This document shows positions 33,361 to 43,411 of a DNA stretch of 64,000 nt, piece by piece. Position 1 is the first letter of the stretch, and every line of letters begins with the position of its first letter. The notes beneath the pieces were generated by a model. It had not been told where the DNA came from. It was given only the letters and a program-made list of their open reading frames with translations, and did not search any database. The stretch is from Nocardioides mangrovicus. Its GTDB lineage: Bacteria; Actinomycetota; Actinomycetes; Propionibacteriales; Nocardioidaceae. Position numbers and translations under genes: made by a program. The stretch covers positions 108,842 to 172,841 of the forward strand of contig NZ_RDBE01000007.1 of NCBI RefSeq assembly GCF_003674065.1, in the 5' to 3' direction.

Positions 33361-33777
33361 ATGACCTACCTCCCCGCGGCCACGCACTCCTACCTCGACC
33401 TCGCCGCCGCGTCGCTGGCCGAGGCCGCTGCCTGTCACGACGTCCCCACGCGCTACGCCACCGCCCACGTGGCAGCACTGCGGGCCACCGCCGCCCTGCT
33501 GGCGGCGCGGGCCGAGCCCACCGTCGAGCGGCGCCGTCCGCAGCGCAACGCCTGGGTGCTGCTGGCCCAGGTAGCCCCCGAGCTCGCCGAGTGGGCCACC
33601 CTCTTCGCCGCCGGCGCCGACAAGCGGGCGGCGGCCCAGGCCGGCTCGCGTCGTGCCGTCACCGCACGCGAGGCCGACGACCTGGTCCGCGAGGCCGACC
33701 GGTTCCTGGCCGTCGTTGAGCAGTCGCTGGGCGTGGTGCGCCACGCCGAGCCGGTGGCGAGCAGTCACGTTGCCTGA
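33361..33777 (+). CDS. SAV_6107-family HEPN domain protein
   Basis: 138 aa, all-helical: SYLDLAAASLAEAAACHDVPTRYATAHVAALRATAALL, RRRPQRNAWVLLAQVAPELAEWA, and TAREADDLVREADRFLAVVEQ. HEPN domains are often RNases or nucleotide-binding partners; no RxxxxH catalytic motif is evident, so this may be a non-catalytic member. GAGAGGA precedes the ATG. A LexA box puts it in the SOS regulon, and DNA polymerase IV is two genes downstream. Confidence 0.83.
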   Translation: MTYLPAATHSYLDLAAASLAEAAACHDVPTRYATAHVAALRATAALLAARAEPTVERRRPQRNAWVLLAQVAPELAEWATLFAAGADKRAAAQAGSRRAVTAREADDLVREADRFLAVVEQSLGVVRHAEPVASSHVA

Positions 33778-33794
33778 GCGGTCCGGCCTCCGCC

Positions 33795-33800
33795 TAGGCT
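33795..33800 (+). promoter_or_regulatory. -10 element TAGGCT for the methyltransferase gene
   Basis: TAGGCT, 7 nt, then GTG at 33808; suggests a second, leaderless promoter inside the HEPN-dinB unit. Confidence 0.45.
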
Positions 33801-33807
33801 CGGGCCC

Positions 33808-34530
33808 GTGGACCGTCCCCTCGAGCGACGCGCGGCGCTGCGCGCAGGTGTGGTGTGGGACGACGTGCGCGGGCTGCCGCTGCCCGAGCACGCCACGGTC
33901 GTCGACATCGGCGGTGGCACCGGGGGGTTCGCCGTCCGGCTCGCCGCCCTCGGCCACCAGGTCGTCGTGGTCGACCCCAGCCCCGACGCGCTGGCCGCGC
34001 TGGGCCGCCGGGCCCGCGAGGCCGACCTCGCCTCGTTGGTCACCGGCGTCCAGGGCGACCTCTCCGACCTGCCCGACCTCCCGGGCCTGCCCGGGCCGGC
34101 CGACCTGGTGCTGTGCCACGGCGTGCTGGGGCTGGTCGAGCGCCCCGAGCCGGCGCTCGCCGCGCTGCGGGACCTCCTACGGCCCGGCGGCACGCTCTCG
34201 CTCGTGGTCGCCCAGCGGCACGCCATGGTCCTGGCCCGCGCGATGGCCGGCCACTTCCAGCAGGCCCGGCTCGCCCTCGAGGCCACGGCGCCCGATCCTG
34301 CCCAGGAGGGCCGCTTCACCGCCGACGAGATCATCGCGCTCCTGGTCGAGGCCGGCTTCGGCGTCGCCGCCGTCCACGGGGTCCGGGTCTTCACCGACCT
34401 GGTCCCGGCCGGTCTGCTCGACCTCGAGCCCGGCGCCACCGAGGCGCTGCTCGAGCTGGAGCGGGCGGTGGCCGTGCGATCGGAGTACCTCGCCCTGGCG
34501 GCTGCGCTCCACGTGCTCGCCAGCGGCTGA
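33808..34530 (+). CDS. Class I SAM-dependent methyltransferase
   Basis: 240 aa. Motif I VVDIGGGTGGFAVRLAALGH, motif II acidic end VVVDPSPDAL, motif IV LVLCHGVLGLVERPEPALA, post-motif LLRPGGTLSLVVA. Resembles small-molecule or tRNA-type (SmtA/CmoM-like) methyltransferases; substrate unknown. It ends 11 nt before the dinB start, suggesting co-transcription. Confidence 0.87.
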   Translation: MDRPLERRAALRAGVVWDDVRGLPLPEHATVVDIGGGTGGFAVRLAALGHQVVVVDPSPDALAALGRRAREADLASLVTGVQGDLSDLPDLPGLPGPADLVLCHGVLGLVERPEPALAALRDLLRPGGTLSLVVAQRHAMVLARAMAGHFQQARLALEATAPDPAQEGRFTADEIIALLVEAGFGVAAVHGVRVFTDLVPAGLLDLEPGATEALLELERAVAVRSEYLALAAALHVLASG

Positions 34531-34541
34531 TCGGCGCGGGC

Positions 34542-35756
34542 GTGGCTGACCGCTCGGCGGGCTGCCACGTGCTGCACGTCGACATGGACGCCTTCTTCGC
34601 AGCCGTCAGCGTGCGCGACCGCCCCGAGCTCGCTGGCCGCCCGGTCATCGTCGGCGGTGGACCCACCCAGGGCGGTGGCATGCGCGGTGTGGTGCTCTCG
34701 GCCACCTACCCGGCCCGTCGCGCCGGGGTGCGCTCGGGCATGCCCGCCGCTCGGGCGCGCCGACTGTGCCCCGAGGCGGTGTTCCTGCGGTGCGACCACG
34801 AGAGCATCGAGCAGGTCTCGCGCTCGGTGATGGCGCTGTTTCGCGAGATCACCCCCACCGTGGAGGCGATCTCGGTCGACGAGGCGTTCCTCGACGTCTC
34901 CGGGTCGCTGCGCCGTCTCGGCTCGCCGCTGCAGGTGGCCGAGCACATCCGGGCCCGGGTGGCCGACGAGCAGCGCATCACCTGCTCGGTGGGTGTCGCC
35001 ACCTCGGCCTCGGTGGCCAAGCTGGCCAGCCGCCGCGCCAAGCCCGACGGGGTGGTGGTGGTCCCGCGCGACCGGATGACCAGCTTCTTGCACCCGCTTG
35101 CCGTCGAGGAGCTGTGGGGAGTGGGGGAGAAGACCCGCGAGCGGCTCAACGCGGTCGGCCTGGTCACCGTCGGCGACGTCGCCCACGCGCCGATGGCCAC
35201 GCTGCGCCGCGCCCTCGGCCCGCACGCCGGCGCCCACGTGCGCGCCCTGGCCTGGGGAGCCGACGGCCGCCGGGTGCGCGAGCGACGCGGCATCGACGTG
35301 CCCGACCGCAGCATCGGCGCCGAGGAGACGTTCGGCCACGACACCGGCGACCCGGCGACGGTGCAGCGCGAGCTCTTACGACTCTCGGCCAAGGTGGCCG
35401 CCCGGACGCGGGCCAACGGGCTGGCCGGACGCACGGTCTCCCTCAAGGTCCGCTGGTCGGACTTCACGACGCTGACCCGCTCCCACACGCTGGTCGACCC
35501 CACCGACGTCACCGAGGAGATCTACTCGGTCGTCGGCACGCTGTACGACGCCGTGAACCCCGCCCGACGCACCGTGCGGCTGGTCGGCGTGCGCGTCGAG
35601 GGGCTGGTGCCGTGCGAGGGCGTGCAACGCCAGCTGGTTCTCGGGGCTCGCGAGCGTGGGTGGCGCGAGGCAGATCAGGCCGTCGACCGGGCCACCTCCC
35701 GGTTCGGTCGCAGCGCCGTGCGCCCGGCCTCGCTGCTGGCCGGCGGACGTCCGTAG
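34542..35756 (+). CDS. dinB: DNA polymerase IV (Y-family translesion polymerase)
   Basis: 404 aa. Palm metal sites HVDMDAFFAAV and SVDEAFLDV, fingers GVVLSATYPARRAGVRSGMP, thumb GVGEKTRERL and little-finger domain to the end. It copies past lesions with low fidelity. I see no clear C-terminal beta-clamp motif. GTG at 34542 is the first start giving full N-terminal length. Downstream of the LexA-controlled HEPN gene, so SOS induction by read-through is plausible. Confidence 0.93.
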   Translation: MADRSAGCHVLHVDMDAFFAAVSVRDRPELAGRPVIVGGGPTQGGGMRGVVLSATYPARRAGVRSGMPAARARRLCPEAVFLRCDHESIEQVSRSVMALFREITPTVEAISVDEAFLDVSGSLRRLGSPLQVAEHIRARVADEQRITCSVGVATSASVAKLASRRAKPDGVVVVPRDRMTSFLHPLAVEELWGVGEKTRERLNAVGLVTVGDVAHAPMATLRRALGPHAGAHVRALAWGADGRRVRERRGIDVPDRSIGAEETFGHDTGDPATVQRELLRLSAKVAARTRANGLAGRTVSLKVRWSDFTTLTRSHTLVDPTDVTEEIYSVVGTLYDAVNPARRTVRLVGVRVEGLVPCEGVQRQLVLGARERGWREADQAVDRATSRFGRSAVRPASLLAGGRP

Positions 35757-35849
35757 GCAGGACGGAAGGTGGAAATGTCGAGGTGTGGGTACCGACACAG
35801 AAAATGGCTGCCTACACTGGAGCGATGATGGGCCGCCGGGAGGTGTGAG

Positions 35850-36323
35850 GTGCTCTCTGACGAGGAGCAGCGACTGCTCGACCAGATGGAGCGCGCGCTC
35901 AGCGAGGACGACCCCAAGTTCGCCTCCACGCTGCGCGGCACCCGCTTCGCCCGCGCCACCCGCGCCCGGATCGTGCTCGCCGCGATCGTCTTCGCCGGCG
36001 GTGTCGCGCTGCTGCTCACCGGTGCCATCACCGGTGGCAGCCACTCCTCGCCCACGCCGGGCATCCTGATCGGTGTCGTCGGGTTCGTGCTGATGCTGGC
36101 CTCGGCCACCATCGGGCTGAGCGCTTGGAAGACCCGGCAGGCCGTGGCCGAGGGCGGCCAGCGGCCGGCGCCGGCCGAGGGGGACCACCCCGGTCTCAGC
36201 CTCATCCAGGGCGGTCGCAAGCAGCGCCGCCCCCGCGCTCCTCGCTCCGGCGGCAGCCGGGGCACGTTCCTGCAGCGCCTCGAGCAGCGCTGGCAGCGTC
36301 GCCGCGACCAGAACGGGTTCTGA
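35850..36323 (+). CDS. DUF3040 membrane protein
   Basis: 157 aa. N-terminal LSDEEQRLLDQMERALSEDDPKFAS motif of DUF3040, two membrane helices (about 40-61 and 69-90), basic C-terminal tail rich in Arg and Gln. Function unknown. GTG start with GGAGG (35838-35842) 7 nt upstream; TACACT (35813-35818) may be its -10. Commonly found near dinB and mraZ in actinobacteria. Confidence 0.88.
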   Translation: MLSDEEQRLLDQMERALSEDDPKFASTLRGTRFARATRARIVLAAIVFAGGVALLLTGAITGGSHSSPTPGILIGVVGFVLMLASATIGLSAWKTRQAVAEGGQRPAPAEGDHPGLSLIQGGRKQRRPRAPRSGGSRGTFLQRLEQRWQRRRDQNGF

Positions 36324-38615
36324 TCAGCCCCGCTTCCAGATCGAGCGGGGCCACCACCTTGCCCGGCGGGCTCGGCGCGGATCCACCGAGCGGCGTGCCT
36401 CCTCGGTCCAGGCCGCGACGTCGGCCTGCAGCCGCTCGCGCAGGTCGGCGGGCAGCTCGCGGGGTCCGGCGTAGCGGGTCAGCTCCACGAAGCTGACCAC
36501 CTCGCGCAGCGCGTCGCGGGCGTCGATGGTGCCGACCACGTCGCGCTGCAACCGCTCGCCGTTGCCGCGCACGGTGGCGCCCTCGACCCAGCCCAGCTCG
36601 AGGTCGATCGCGGTGGCGCGGACCTCGGTCCACGCCGCATCGGCCACGGCGGCCGGCGACCGCGCAGCGGCCCACCGGCGTCGGGCGCCCGCGCGGCGCA
36701 GCAGCCGCGGCAGCAGGGCCAGTGCCACCAGGAGCAGCAGCACGAGCACCACGACCAGCAGCCGCCACGGGAACGAGGAATCGGCCTGGCCGCTCGCGTC
36801 GGAGTTGTTGGGCGCGATGCTCGGCTTGGCCTGGCTGGGGCGCGTCGTCGGGTTGGCGCTGGCGCTCTGGGTGGGCGCCTGCGTCGGCGCCGTCTGGTCG
36901 GCGGTGTAGTCCGGCGGGCTGCCGGTGCGCCCGCCGGGGGTGGGCTCGAACCGGATCCAGCCGACGCCGTTGAAGTACAGCTCGGGCCACGCGTGGAGGT
37001 CGTGGGTGCCGAAGGTCCAGGTCGAGGAGCCGGACTTGGTCGGTCGCAAGAAGCCGACCGAGACCCGGGAGGGGATCCCCAGGGTGCGGGCCATGAGCGC
37101 CATGGCGGTGGAGAACTGCTCGCAGTAGCCGACCTTGTCGGTGGTGATGAAGCGCTCCAGCGTGCCGGTGCCGGTGCCCGAGGAGGGCTTGGTGCTGTAG
37201 GTGAAGCCGCCGTCGGAGCGGAACCAGTTCTGGAGCGCCACGGCCTGGTCGTAGGAGTTCGTCGCCCCCGCGGTGACCTGCTGGGCCACCCGCTTGAAGA
37301 TCAGCGGCAGGTCGGTCGGCAGGTCGGTCATCTTGCGCAGGATGGTCGCCGGCGGAGTCCCCGCGGCGCGGGCCTGCGAGGGGTCGACCAGCGGCTGGTA
37401 GGTGGTCAGCGAGTAGCTCAGCCCGGCGGCGGTGTCGTCGGTGCCGGAGATGACGTCGAGGGTGTCGGCGGAGTAGCGCCAGCTGCCCGAGATGTTCAGC
37501 ACCGACGTCACGTAGGGCACCGGTAGCCAGCGGGTCGGGAAGGACCGCGACACGCTCAGCCGCCAGGTCGAGGCCGTGCCCTGGTTGAGCGGTGAGAGGC
37601 CGGCCGGCGGCGGGAGGCTGGTGGCCACCACGCTGGTGTTGTCGAAGGTGCGGTCGAAGGGCTGCCAGGCGTCGCCGGTGAAGTCGTCGAGCACGGTCAG
37701 CCGTAGGTAGGCCGGCTGCTCCTTCGCGCGCACCGTCACCAACGGCACGTCGGCGCTCTCGCGCAGGTTGCGGCGCATGTCGAGCATCGGGTTGCTCGTG
37801 GTGAGCGTGCCGTTGCCGTTGCCGGCGCCGAAGTCGCCCAGCTGGCGGCCCTGGGAGGTGATGCCGGCGGTCAGCAGCACCGCGGCGACGACGCCGAACG
37901 CGCCGATGCGGGCGGCGAGGCCTCCCATGCCGGCCAGCGCACCCAGCTCGACGCCGGGGTCTGCCGCGTCGGGCTGCTGGGACCGGGTGGACTCCCACGA
38001 CGTCAGCCGACTGCTCTCCTGCAGCGAGATGAGGGCCAGCCAGCCGATGGCCACCAGCGCGAACACCAGCCAGCTCACCGGCGAGAGCAGCACGCTGGCC
38101 GAGACGGTGACGGCGAGCAGCAGGGGCAGCCCGGCCAGGGCGGCGTGCCGCACTCCGCAGGCGAGCAGGTCGACGGCCACCGCGATGCCGAGGCCGCCCA
38201 GCAGCAGCACGGCCGCGAACTCCGGGTGCTGGGTCGAGACCGGCGAGACGTAGCGCTGCCCGGCCAGGGCCCCGTCGACCAGCTCGTTCCACAGGTCGAC
38301 GACGCCGCCGGGCGTCGGCAGGTAGCTGCCGGTGGCGCGGTGGACCATCACCACCAGCACCACGACCAGCTGGGCCAGCAGCGCCAGGCCGGCGTGCTGC
38401 CAGCGCCGGCGCACCGCCCAGCCGACCGTGACCAGGACGACGGTGGCGACCAGGAGCGGCACGAGGAAGCCCAGCGGCGCCTCGACCATCCCGTGCCAGG
38501 ACACCACCGAGACCCAGGCGGTGAGTCCGCCGAGCAGCGCGAACGGCAGCCCACGCACCGCGGCCAGCAGGTGGGCCAGCGCCTCGGCGGGGTCGAGCTC
38601 GCGGGGCTCGCTCAC
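36324..38615 (-). CDS. TgpA-like transglutaminase-fold membrane protein (DUF3488)
   Basis: 763 aa. Multiple N-terminal membrane helices (about 1-230, DUF3488), an exported transglutaminase-like domain with VGYCEQFSTAMALMARTLGI (Cys), HDLHAWPELYF (His) and GWIRFEPTPG, a further membrane helix (about 610-635) and a cytoplasmic C-terminal tail (DUF4129-like). Probably acts on envelope peptides or proteins. GTG start overlaps the DUF58 gene by 4 nt; part of the MoxR-DUF58-TgpA operon seen widely in actinobacteria. Confidence 0.9.
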   Translation of the reverse strand: MSEPRELDPAEALAHLLAAVRGLPFALLGGLTAWVSVVSWHGMVEAPLGFLVPLLVATVVLVTVGWAVRRRWQHAGLALLAQLVVVLVVMVHRATGSYLPTPGGVVDLWNELVDGALAGQRYVSPVSTQHPEFAAVLLLGGLGIAVAVDLLACGVRHAALAGLPLLLAVTVSASVLLSPVSWLVFALVAIGWLALISLQESSRLTSWESTRSQQPDAADPGVELGALAGMGGLAARIGAFGVVAAVLLTAGITSQGRQLGDFGAGNGNGTLTTSNPMLDMRRNLRESADVPLVTVRAKEQPAYLRLTVLDDFTGDAWQPFDRTFDNTSVVATSLPPPAGLSPLNQGTASTWRLSVSRSFPTRWLPVPYVTSVLNISGSWRYSADTLDVISGTDDTAAGLSYSLTTYQPLVDPSQARAAGTPPATILRKMTDLPTDLPLIFKRVAQQVTAGATNSYDQAVALQNWFRSDGGFTYSTKPSSGTGTGTLERFITTDKVGYCEQFSTAMALMARTLGIPSRVSVGFLRPTKSGSSTWTFGTHDLHAWPELYFNGVGWIRFEPTPGGRTGSPPDYTADQTAPTQAPTQSASANPTTRPSQAKPSIAPNNSDASGQADSSFPWRLLVVVLVLLLLVALALLPRLLRRAGARRRWAAARSPAAVADAAWTEVRATAIDLELGWVEGATVRGNGERLQRDVVGTIDARDALREVVSFVELTRYAGPRELPADLRERLQADVAAWTEEARRSVDPRRARRARWWPRSIWKRG

Positions 38616-39871
38616 CGGTCCAGCTCCCGCCAGGCGTCGACCAGGGCATCGCCCTTCGCCAGCGCTGCGGCGCGCCAGCCCTGCGCGGTCAGCCACGGCG
38701 TCGCCGGCTCGGCGGGGGTTCGCGCCGTCTCCTCGTCGGGTCGTTGCCCCCAGCTGTCGACGTCGAGGGCCAGCGCCAGCCCGGCCGCAGCCTGCCGCGG
38801 GAAGCGCGACCACCAGCCGCGCTCGCTGGTCGAGCCTCCGGCCACGACGGCGACGGTGACCCCGCCGGTCGTCTCCTCGTCGAGCGCGACGTCGGGCAGC
38901 TCGGTGGTGGCCACCAGGGGCAGCGTGGCCAGCCGTTCGAGCACCGGGAAGGGATCTTGGGGCCGGCCGGGCTCGTGGTAGGTGGCGACGCGTCCCGAGC
39001 AGGTCACCAGGCGCACCTGGTAGCCGAGCCCGGCCAGGTGCACCACCGCGGAGGCGGCGGCCACCACGGCGGCCTCGAGTGACGACCCGGGACCCACCCC
39101 GCGGTGCGAGCCGGCCCGGTTGTCGAGCAGCACCACCGCCCGGGCCTGCCACAGCTGCTCCTCGTTGCGCACCATCAGCTCACCGGTGCGGGCGGTGCTG
39201 CGCCAGTGGACGCGGCGCAGGTCGTCGCCGCGGCGGTACTCGCGCACGATGACGTCGGCGACGGTGCCCACCGAGAACGAGCGCGGGCTCTCCTCGCCGT
39301 TGGTGAACCGGCTGCCGCTCAGCCGCAGCGCGGGCAGCGGCAGCACCTGGGGGAGCACCAGCAGCGACGCCGACCCCGGCACCTCCTGGCGCCGCTCGAC
39401 CATGCCGAACGGCTCGCGCTGGCGCACCAGCACCGGTCCGAGCCGGTGACGTCCGCGTGCGGTGGGGTGCACGACGTACTCCAGCAGCTCGCGGCCGTCG
39501 CGGCCCATCGGCGGCACCACGAAACGCGGCGGGGTGCCGAGCACGGGCTCGAGCTGTTCCTCCAGGAGCAGCACCCCGGTGGGCGCTCCGCTGTTCTCCA
39601 GCCGCACCCGCACCGTGGCGGGGGAGCCGGGCGGCACGTGGCCGGGGGAGACCTCGCGGTGCAGCCGCAGGTGGTGCGAGCGCGTGGCCACGTACACCGC
39701 CGCGACCAGCGGCAGCGCGACGCAGAGGATGCCGATGCGCACCAGGTCGCGCTCGAGCAGCACCAGGCCGCACACCACCGCGGTGATCCCGGCGGCCAGG
39801 AACGAGCGGCCGCGGACGGTCAGGGAGGCCCAGAACGCCAGCCCCCACCGTGATCGCCGCTCCGCGCCCAC
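38612..39871 (-). CDS. DUF58 domain protein (VWA-like partner of MoxR)
   Basis: 419 aa, two N-terminal membrane helices (about 20-60), then the DUF58 signature [23 protein letters not shown] about the middle. DUF58 proteins pair with MoxR ATPases. GTG at 39871 starts 4 nt after the ATPase stop and overlaps the TgpA-like start. Confidence 0.9.
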   Translation of the reverse strand: MGAERRSRWGLAFWASLTVRGRSFLAAGITAVVCGLVLLERDLVRIGILCVALPLVAAVYVATRSHHLRLHREVSPGHVPPGSPATVRVRLENSGAPTGVLLLEEQLEPVLGTPPRFVVPPMGRDGRELLEYVVHPTARGRHRLGPVLVRQREPFGMVERRQEVPGSASLLVLPQVLPLPALRLSGSRFTNGEESPRSFSVGTVADVIVREYRRGDDLRRVHWRSTARTGELMVRNEEQLWQARAVVLLDNRAGSHRGVGPGSSLEAAVVAAASAVVHLAGLGYQVRLVTCSGRVATYHEPGRPQDPFPVLERLATLPLVATTELPDVALDEETTGGVTVAVVAGGSTSERGWWSRFPRQAAAGLALALDVDSWGQRPDEETARTPAEPATPWLTAQGWRAAALAKGDALVDAWRELDR

Positions 39872-39875
39872 CGGC

Positions 39876-40877
<1,002 letters not shown>

Positions 40878-41026
40878 CGGCTGCGTTCCCCATTCCGCCC
40901 CACCACGGCGTCGAGGGGGCCAGTCGTTGCGTGTGCGCACCAGTAAACGTCACCGGCCAACACGCCGTCACCGGCCGATCGCGGGGGTCTGGGTGGGGTG
41001 GTGGGGGGACATGGGCGGGAAAATGG

Positions 41027-41054
41027 TTGATTGTGGGGAGAGGTGGGGTACTGT
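41027..41054 (+). promoter_or_regulatory. Promoter of mraZ and the dcw cluster
   Basis: TTGATT (41027-41032), 16-nt spacer, TACTGT (41049-41054). The MraZ boxes overlap the spacer and -10, which fits autorepression. Confidence 0.55.
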
Positions 41055-41067
41055 GGGGCGCAGTGGG
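41034..41067 (+). promoter_or_regulatory. MraZ-binding region: four TGGG boxes
   Basis: TGGG at 41034, 41044, 41054 and 41064, exactly 10 bp apart (TGGGGAGAGG, TGGGGTACTG, TGGGGCGCAG, TGGGAGG). Known MraZ operators are TGGG-N repeats of this period. A further G-rich stretch lies upstream (40983-41018). Confidence 0.75.
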
Positions 41068-41103
41068 AGGCAAGGGCGTTCCTGGGGAGATCGGTGGTGA
41101 GCG

Positions 41104-41541
41104 GTGTTCTTCACCGGCCGCTTCACCCCGAGGCTCGACGACAAGGGGCGACTGACCCTCCCGGCCAAGTTCAGGGACGCGTTGACGGAGGACGTCGTGG
41201 TCGCACCGGGTCAGGAGCACTGCCTCCAGGTCTGGTCCGAGTCCGGCTTCGAGGCCTCCATCGCGGACCTGTCCCGCAAGAGCCAGACCGACAAGACGAC
41301 CCGGCAGTACACGCGCTACCTGTTCTCCCACTCCTCCTCGGAGTCGCTGGACCGGCAGGGCCGCATCCCGCTCAACGCCGACCTGCGCCGCTACGCCGGC
41401 ATCGCCGAGCGCGAGGTCGTCGTGGTCGGGGTGATGGACCACGTGGAGATCTGGGAGCCGCAGACCTGGGAGCGGCAGCAGGCCGGCGTGGAGGACAGCT
41501 TCGCCAACCTCGACGGCGCCTTCGGGTTCGTCGACGACTGA
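41104..41541 (+). CDS. mraZ: Transcriptional regulator MraZ
   Basis: 145 aa with two SpoVT/AbrB-like repeats, each with a DxxGRxxLP motif: LDDKGRLTLPAKFRD (about 11-25) and LDRQGRIPLNADLR (about 82-95). MraZ forms ring oligomers and represses its own dcw operon. Short GTG start without a clear Shine-Dalgarno. Four matching boxes in its own promoter. Confidence 0.94.
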   Translation: MFFTGRFTPRLDDKGRLTLPAKFRDALTEDVVVAPGQEHCLQVWSESGFEASIADLSRKSQTDKTTRQYTRYLFSHSSSESLDRQGRIPLNADLRRYAGIAEREVVVVGVMDHVEIWEPQTWERQQAGVEDSFANLDGAFGFVDD

Positions 41542-41628
41542 CCGGCACCACCGAACTCAACTTCACAGCGGCACACGCAGGACGAGGCTCGCGCCCGCTC
41601 CTGGCCCGAGCGAACGGTCGTTTCCGGC

Positions 41629-41654
41629 TCTGGCACACCTTCCCCGGTGCCAGA
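41629..41654 (+). terminator. Hairpin between mraZ and the small membrane ORF
   Basis: TCTGGCAC (41629-41636) and GTGCCAGA (41647-41654), perfect 8-bp stem with a 10-nt loop, no T-run. Could attenuate or process the transcript between mraZ and rsmH. The rest of the 211-nt gap shows nothing else recognisable. Confidence 0.4.
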
Positions 41655-41752
41655 TCCGCGACTCCCGGCGCCGGAGCGGGCGGAGAACCTGGCCCTGCGT
41701 GTGCCCGTCGATGCGAGAGCACACCACCAGCAGCCACGAGGGTCGAGGTTTC

Positions 41753-41887
41753 GTGAAGGTCCATCAGCCACCCGTCCGACGGGTCCGGCACGAGGTCCGC
41801 GACGGGCTCTACGTCATGGGCTTCTCGCTGGCGGCGTCGCTGGCGCTGGCCCTGGCCCTGGCCGTCCTGCCCCGCATCGGCGGCTGA
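41753..41887 (+). CDS. Small membrane protein upstream of rsmH
   Basis: 44 aa: basic N-terminus ([17 protein letters not shown]) and one C-terminal hydrophobic helix. Function unknown; no family recognised. GTG start; ATG at 41699 would add 18 residues. It ends 1 nt before rsmH, and its strongly G/C-ending codons support coding. Confidence 0.6.
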   Translation: MKVHQPPVRRVRHEVRDGLYVMGFSLAASLALALALAVLPRIGG

Positions 41888-41888
41888 C

Positions 41889-42848
41889 GTGGCGGCCCCC
41901 ACCCACGAGCCGGTCCTGCTGCGGCGCGTGGTGGACCTGCTCGCCCCCGCGCTGGAGAACGACGGGGCCGTGCTCGTCGACGCCACGCTCGGTCTCGGCG
42001 GGCACACCGAGGCCGTGCTGACCCGGTTCCCCGGCGCCCGCGTGGTCGGCGTCGATCGCGATCCGCACGCCCTCGAGCTGAGCGGGCAGCGGCTGGCGCC
42101 GTTCGCCGACCGCCTTGACCTGGTCCACGCCCGCTACGACGACCTCCCCGACGCGCTCGCCGGGCTCGGGCTGGCGCGGGTCGACGCCGTGCTCTTCGAC
42201 CTCGGCGTCTCCTCGATGCAGCTGGACCACCGCGACCGCGGGTTCGCCTACGCCGAGGACGCGCCGCTGGACATGCGGATGGACGACTCCGCCGACGTCG
42301 CCACCGCCGCCGACGTGCTCAACACCTACGACGAGCGGGGCCTGACCCGGGTGCTGCGCGAGTGGGGCGAGGAGCGCTTCGCCCGCCAGATCGCGCGGGC
42401 CGTCGTCCGCGAGCGCGAGCGCGAGCCGTTCGACCGCTCCGCGCGGCTGGTCGAGCTCCTGCGCGAGACCATCCCCGCACCGGCTCGGCGTACCGGTGGG
42501 CACCCGGCCAAGCGCACGTTCCAGGCGCTGCGCATCGAGGTCAACGACGAGCTGGGCACGCTGCGGCGCGCGCTGCCGGCCGCGCTGGACTGCATCGCCG
42601 TCGGCGGTCGCGTGGTGGTGATGAGCTACCACTCCCTGGAGGACCGGCTGGTCAAGCGGGCCTTCGTCGAGCGCACCCGCAGCCTGGTGCCCGACGACCT
42701 GCCGGTCGTCCCGGCCGGGTCCGAGCCGGTCATGCGGCTGGTCACCCGGGGCTCGGAGCAGGCGTCGGCGCAGGAGATCGAGGACAACCCGCGAGCCGCA
42801 TCGGTGCGGCTGCGCGCGATCGAACGGGTCAGGGAGGACGCGGCGTGA
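41889..42848 (+). CDS. rsmH: 16S rRNA (cytosine-1402-N4) methyltransferase
   Basis: 319 aa: [16 protein letters not shown] motif [25 protein letters not shown], and [16 protein letters not shown]. Methylates C1402 in the ribosomal P site. GTG start; the stop overlaps the ftsL start. Confidence 0.95.
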   Translation: MAAPTHEPVLLRRVVDLLAPALENDGAVLVDATLGLGGHTEAVLTRFPGARVVGVDRDPHALELSGQRLAPFADRLDLVHARYDDLPDALAGLGLARVDAVLFDLGVSSMQLDHRDRGFAYAEDAPLDMRMDDSADVATAADVLNTYDERGLTRVLREWGEERFARQIARAVVREREREPFDRSARLVELLRETIPAPARRTGGHPAKRTFQALRIEVNDELGTLRRALPAALDCIAVGGRVVVMSYHSLEDRLVKRAFVERTRSLVPDDLPVVPAGSEPVMRLVTRGSEQASAQEIEDNPRAASVRLRAIERVREDAA

Positions 42849-43411
42849 GCATCCTAAAGAGCGAGATCCGGGTTCCTCGGTTCGCCGAGGAGACCCTGCG
42901 CCGCGCGCGGCTGAGCGTCGTGCCCGACCGCGTGGAGGAGGCCCGCCGGGCTCCCTTCGTGGCGCTGGTCGTGCTGCTGCTCGGCGGCGGCGTGGCCGGG
43001 CTGCTGGCCTTCAACACCTCGATGCAGCAGGCCTCCTTCCACGCCACCGCGCTGGAGAACCGCGCCGACGCGCTCACCGCGAAGAAGCAGGCGCTGTCCA
43101 TGCAGCTGGCCGCCAAGCGCGACCCGCAGGCGCTCGCCGCCCGCGCGAAGGCACTGGGCATGGTCGTCCCGACCGATCCGGCGTTCATCCGGCTCACCGA
43201 CGGCACCATCCTCGGCCAGCCCACCGCGGCCACCCCGGACGACTCGATGCGGATCAACCCGGCCCCGGCCGTCAAGCCCGAGGTGCTCGCTCCCAAGCCG
43301 CGGGTCGTCAAGGTCCCGGCCGCCACACCGGCCGCGGTTACGCCGTCCGCGAGCCCGAGCACGGTAGAGAAGAAGCCTCACCGTCAGAAGAAGGGGCACA
43401 GCATCCAGTGA
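42845..43411 (+). CDS. ftsL: FtsL-like septum protein
   Basis: 188 aa bitopic protein: cytoplasmic N-terminus, one membrane helix (about 38-58), a short coiled coil (about 60-100, [20 protein letters not shown]) and a Pro/Ala-rich then Lys-rich C-terminal tail. In position and topology it is FtsL, the FtsQ/FtsB partner that activates FtsWI. Longer than E. coli FtsL because of the tail. GTGA overlaps on both sides. Confidence 0.85.
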   Translation: MSILKSEIRVPRFAEETLRRARLSVVPDRVEEARRAPFVALVVLLLGGGVAGLLAFNTSMQQASFHATALENRADALTAKKQALSMQLAAKRDPQALAARAKALGMVVPTDPAFIRLTDGTILGQPTAATPDDSMRINPAPAVKPEVLAPKPRVVKVPAATPAAVTPSASPSTVEKKPHRQKKGHSIQ

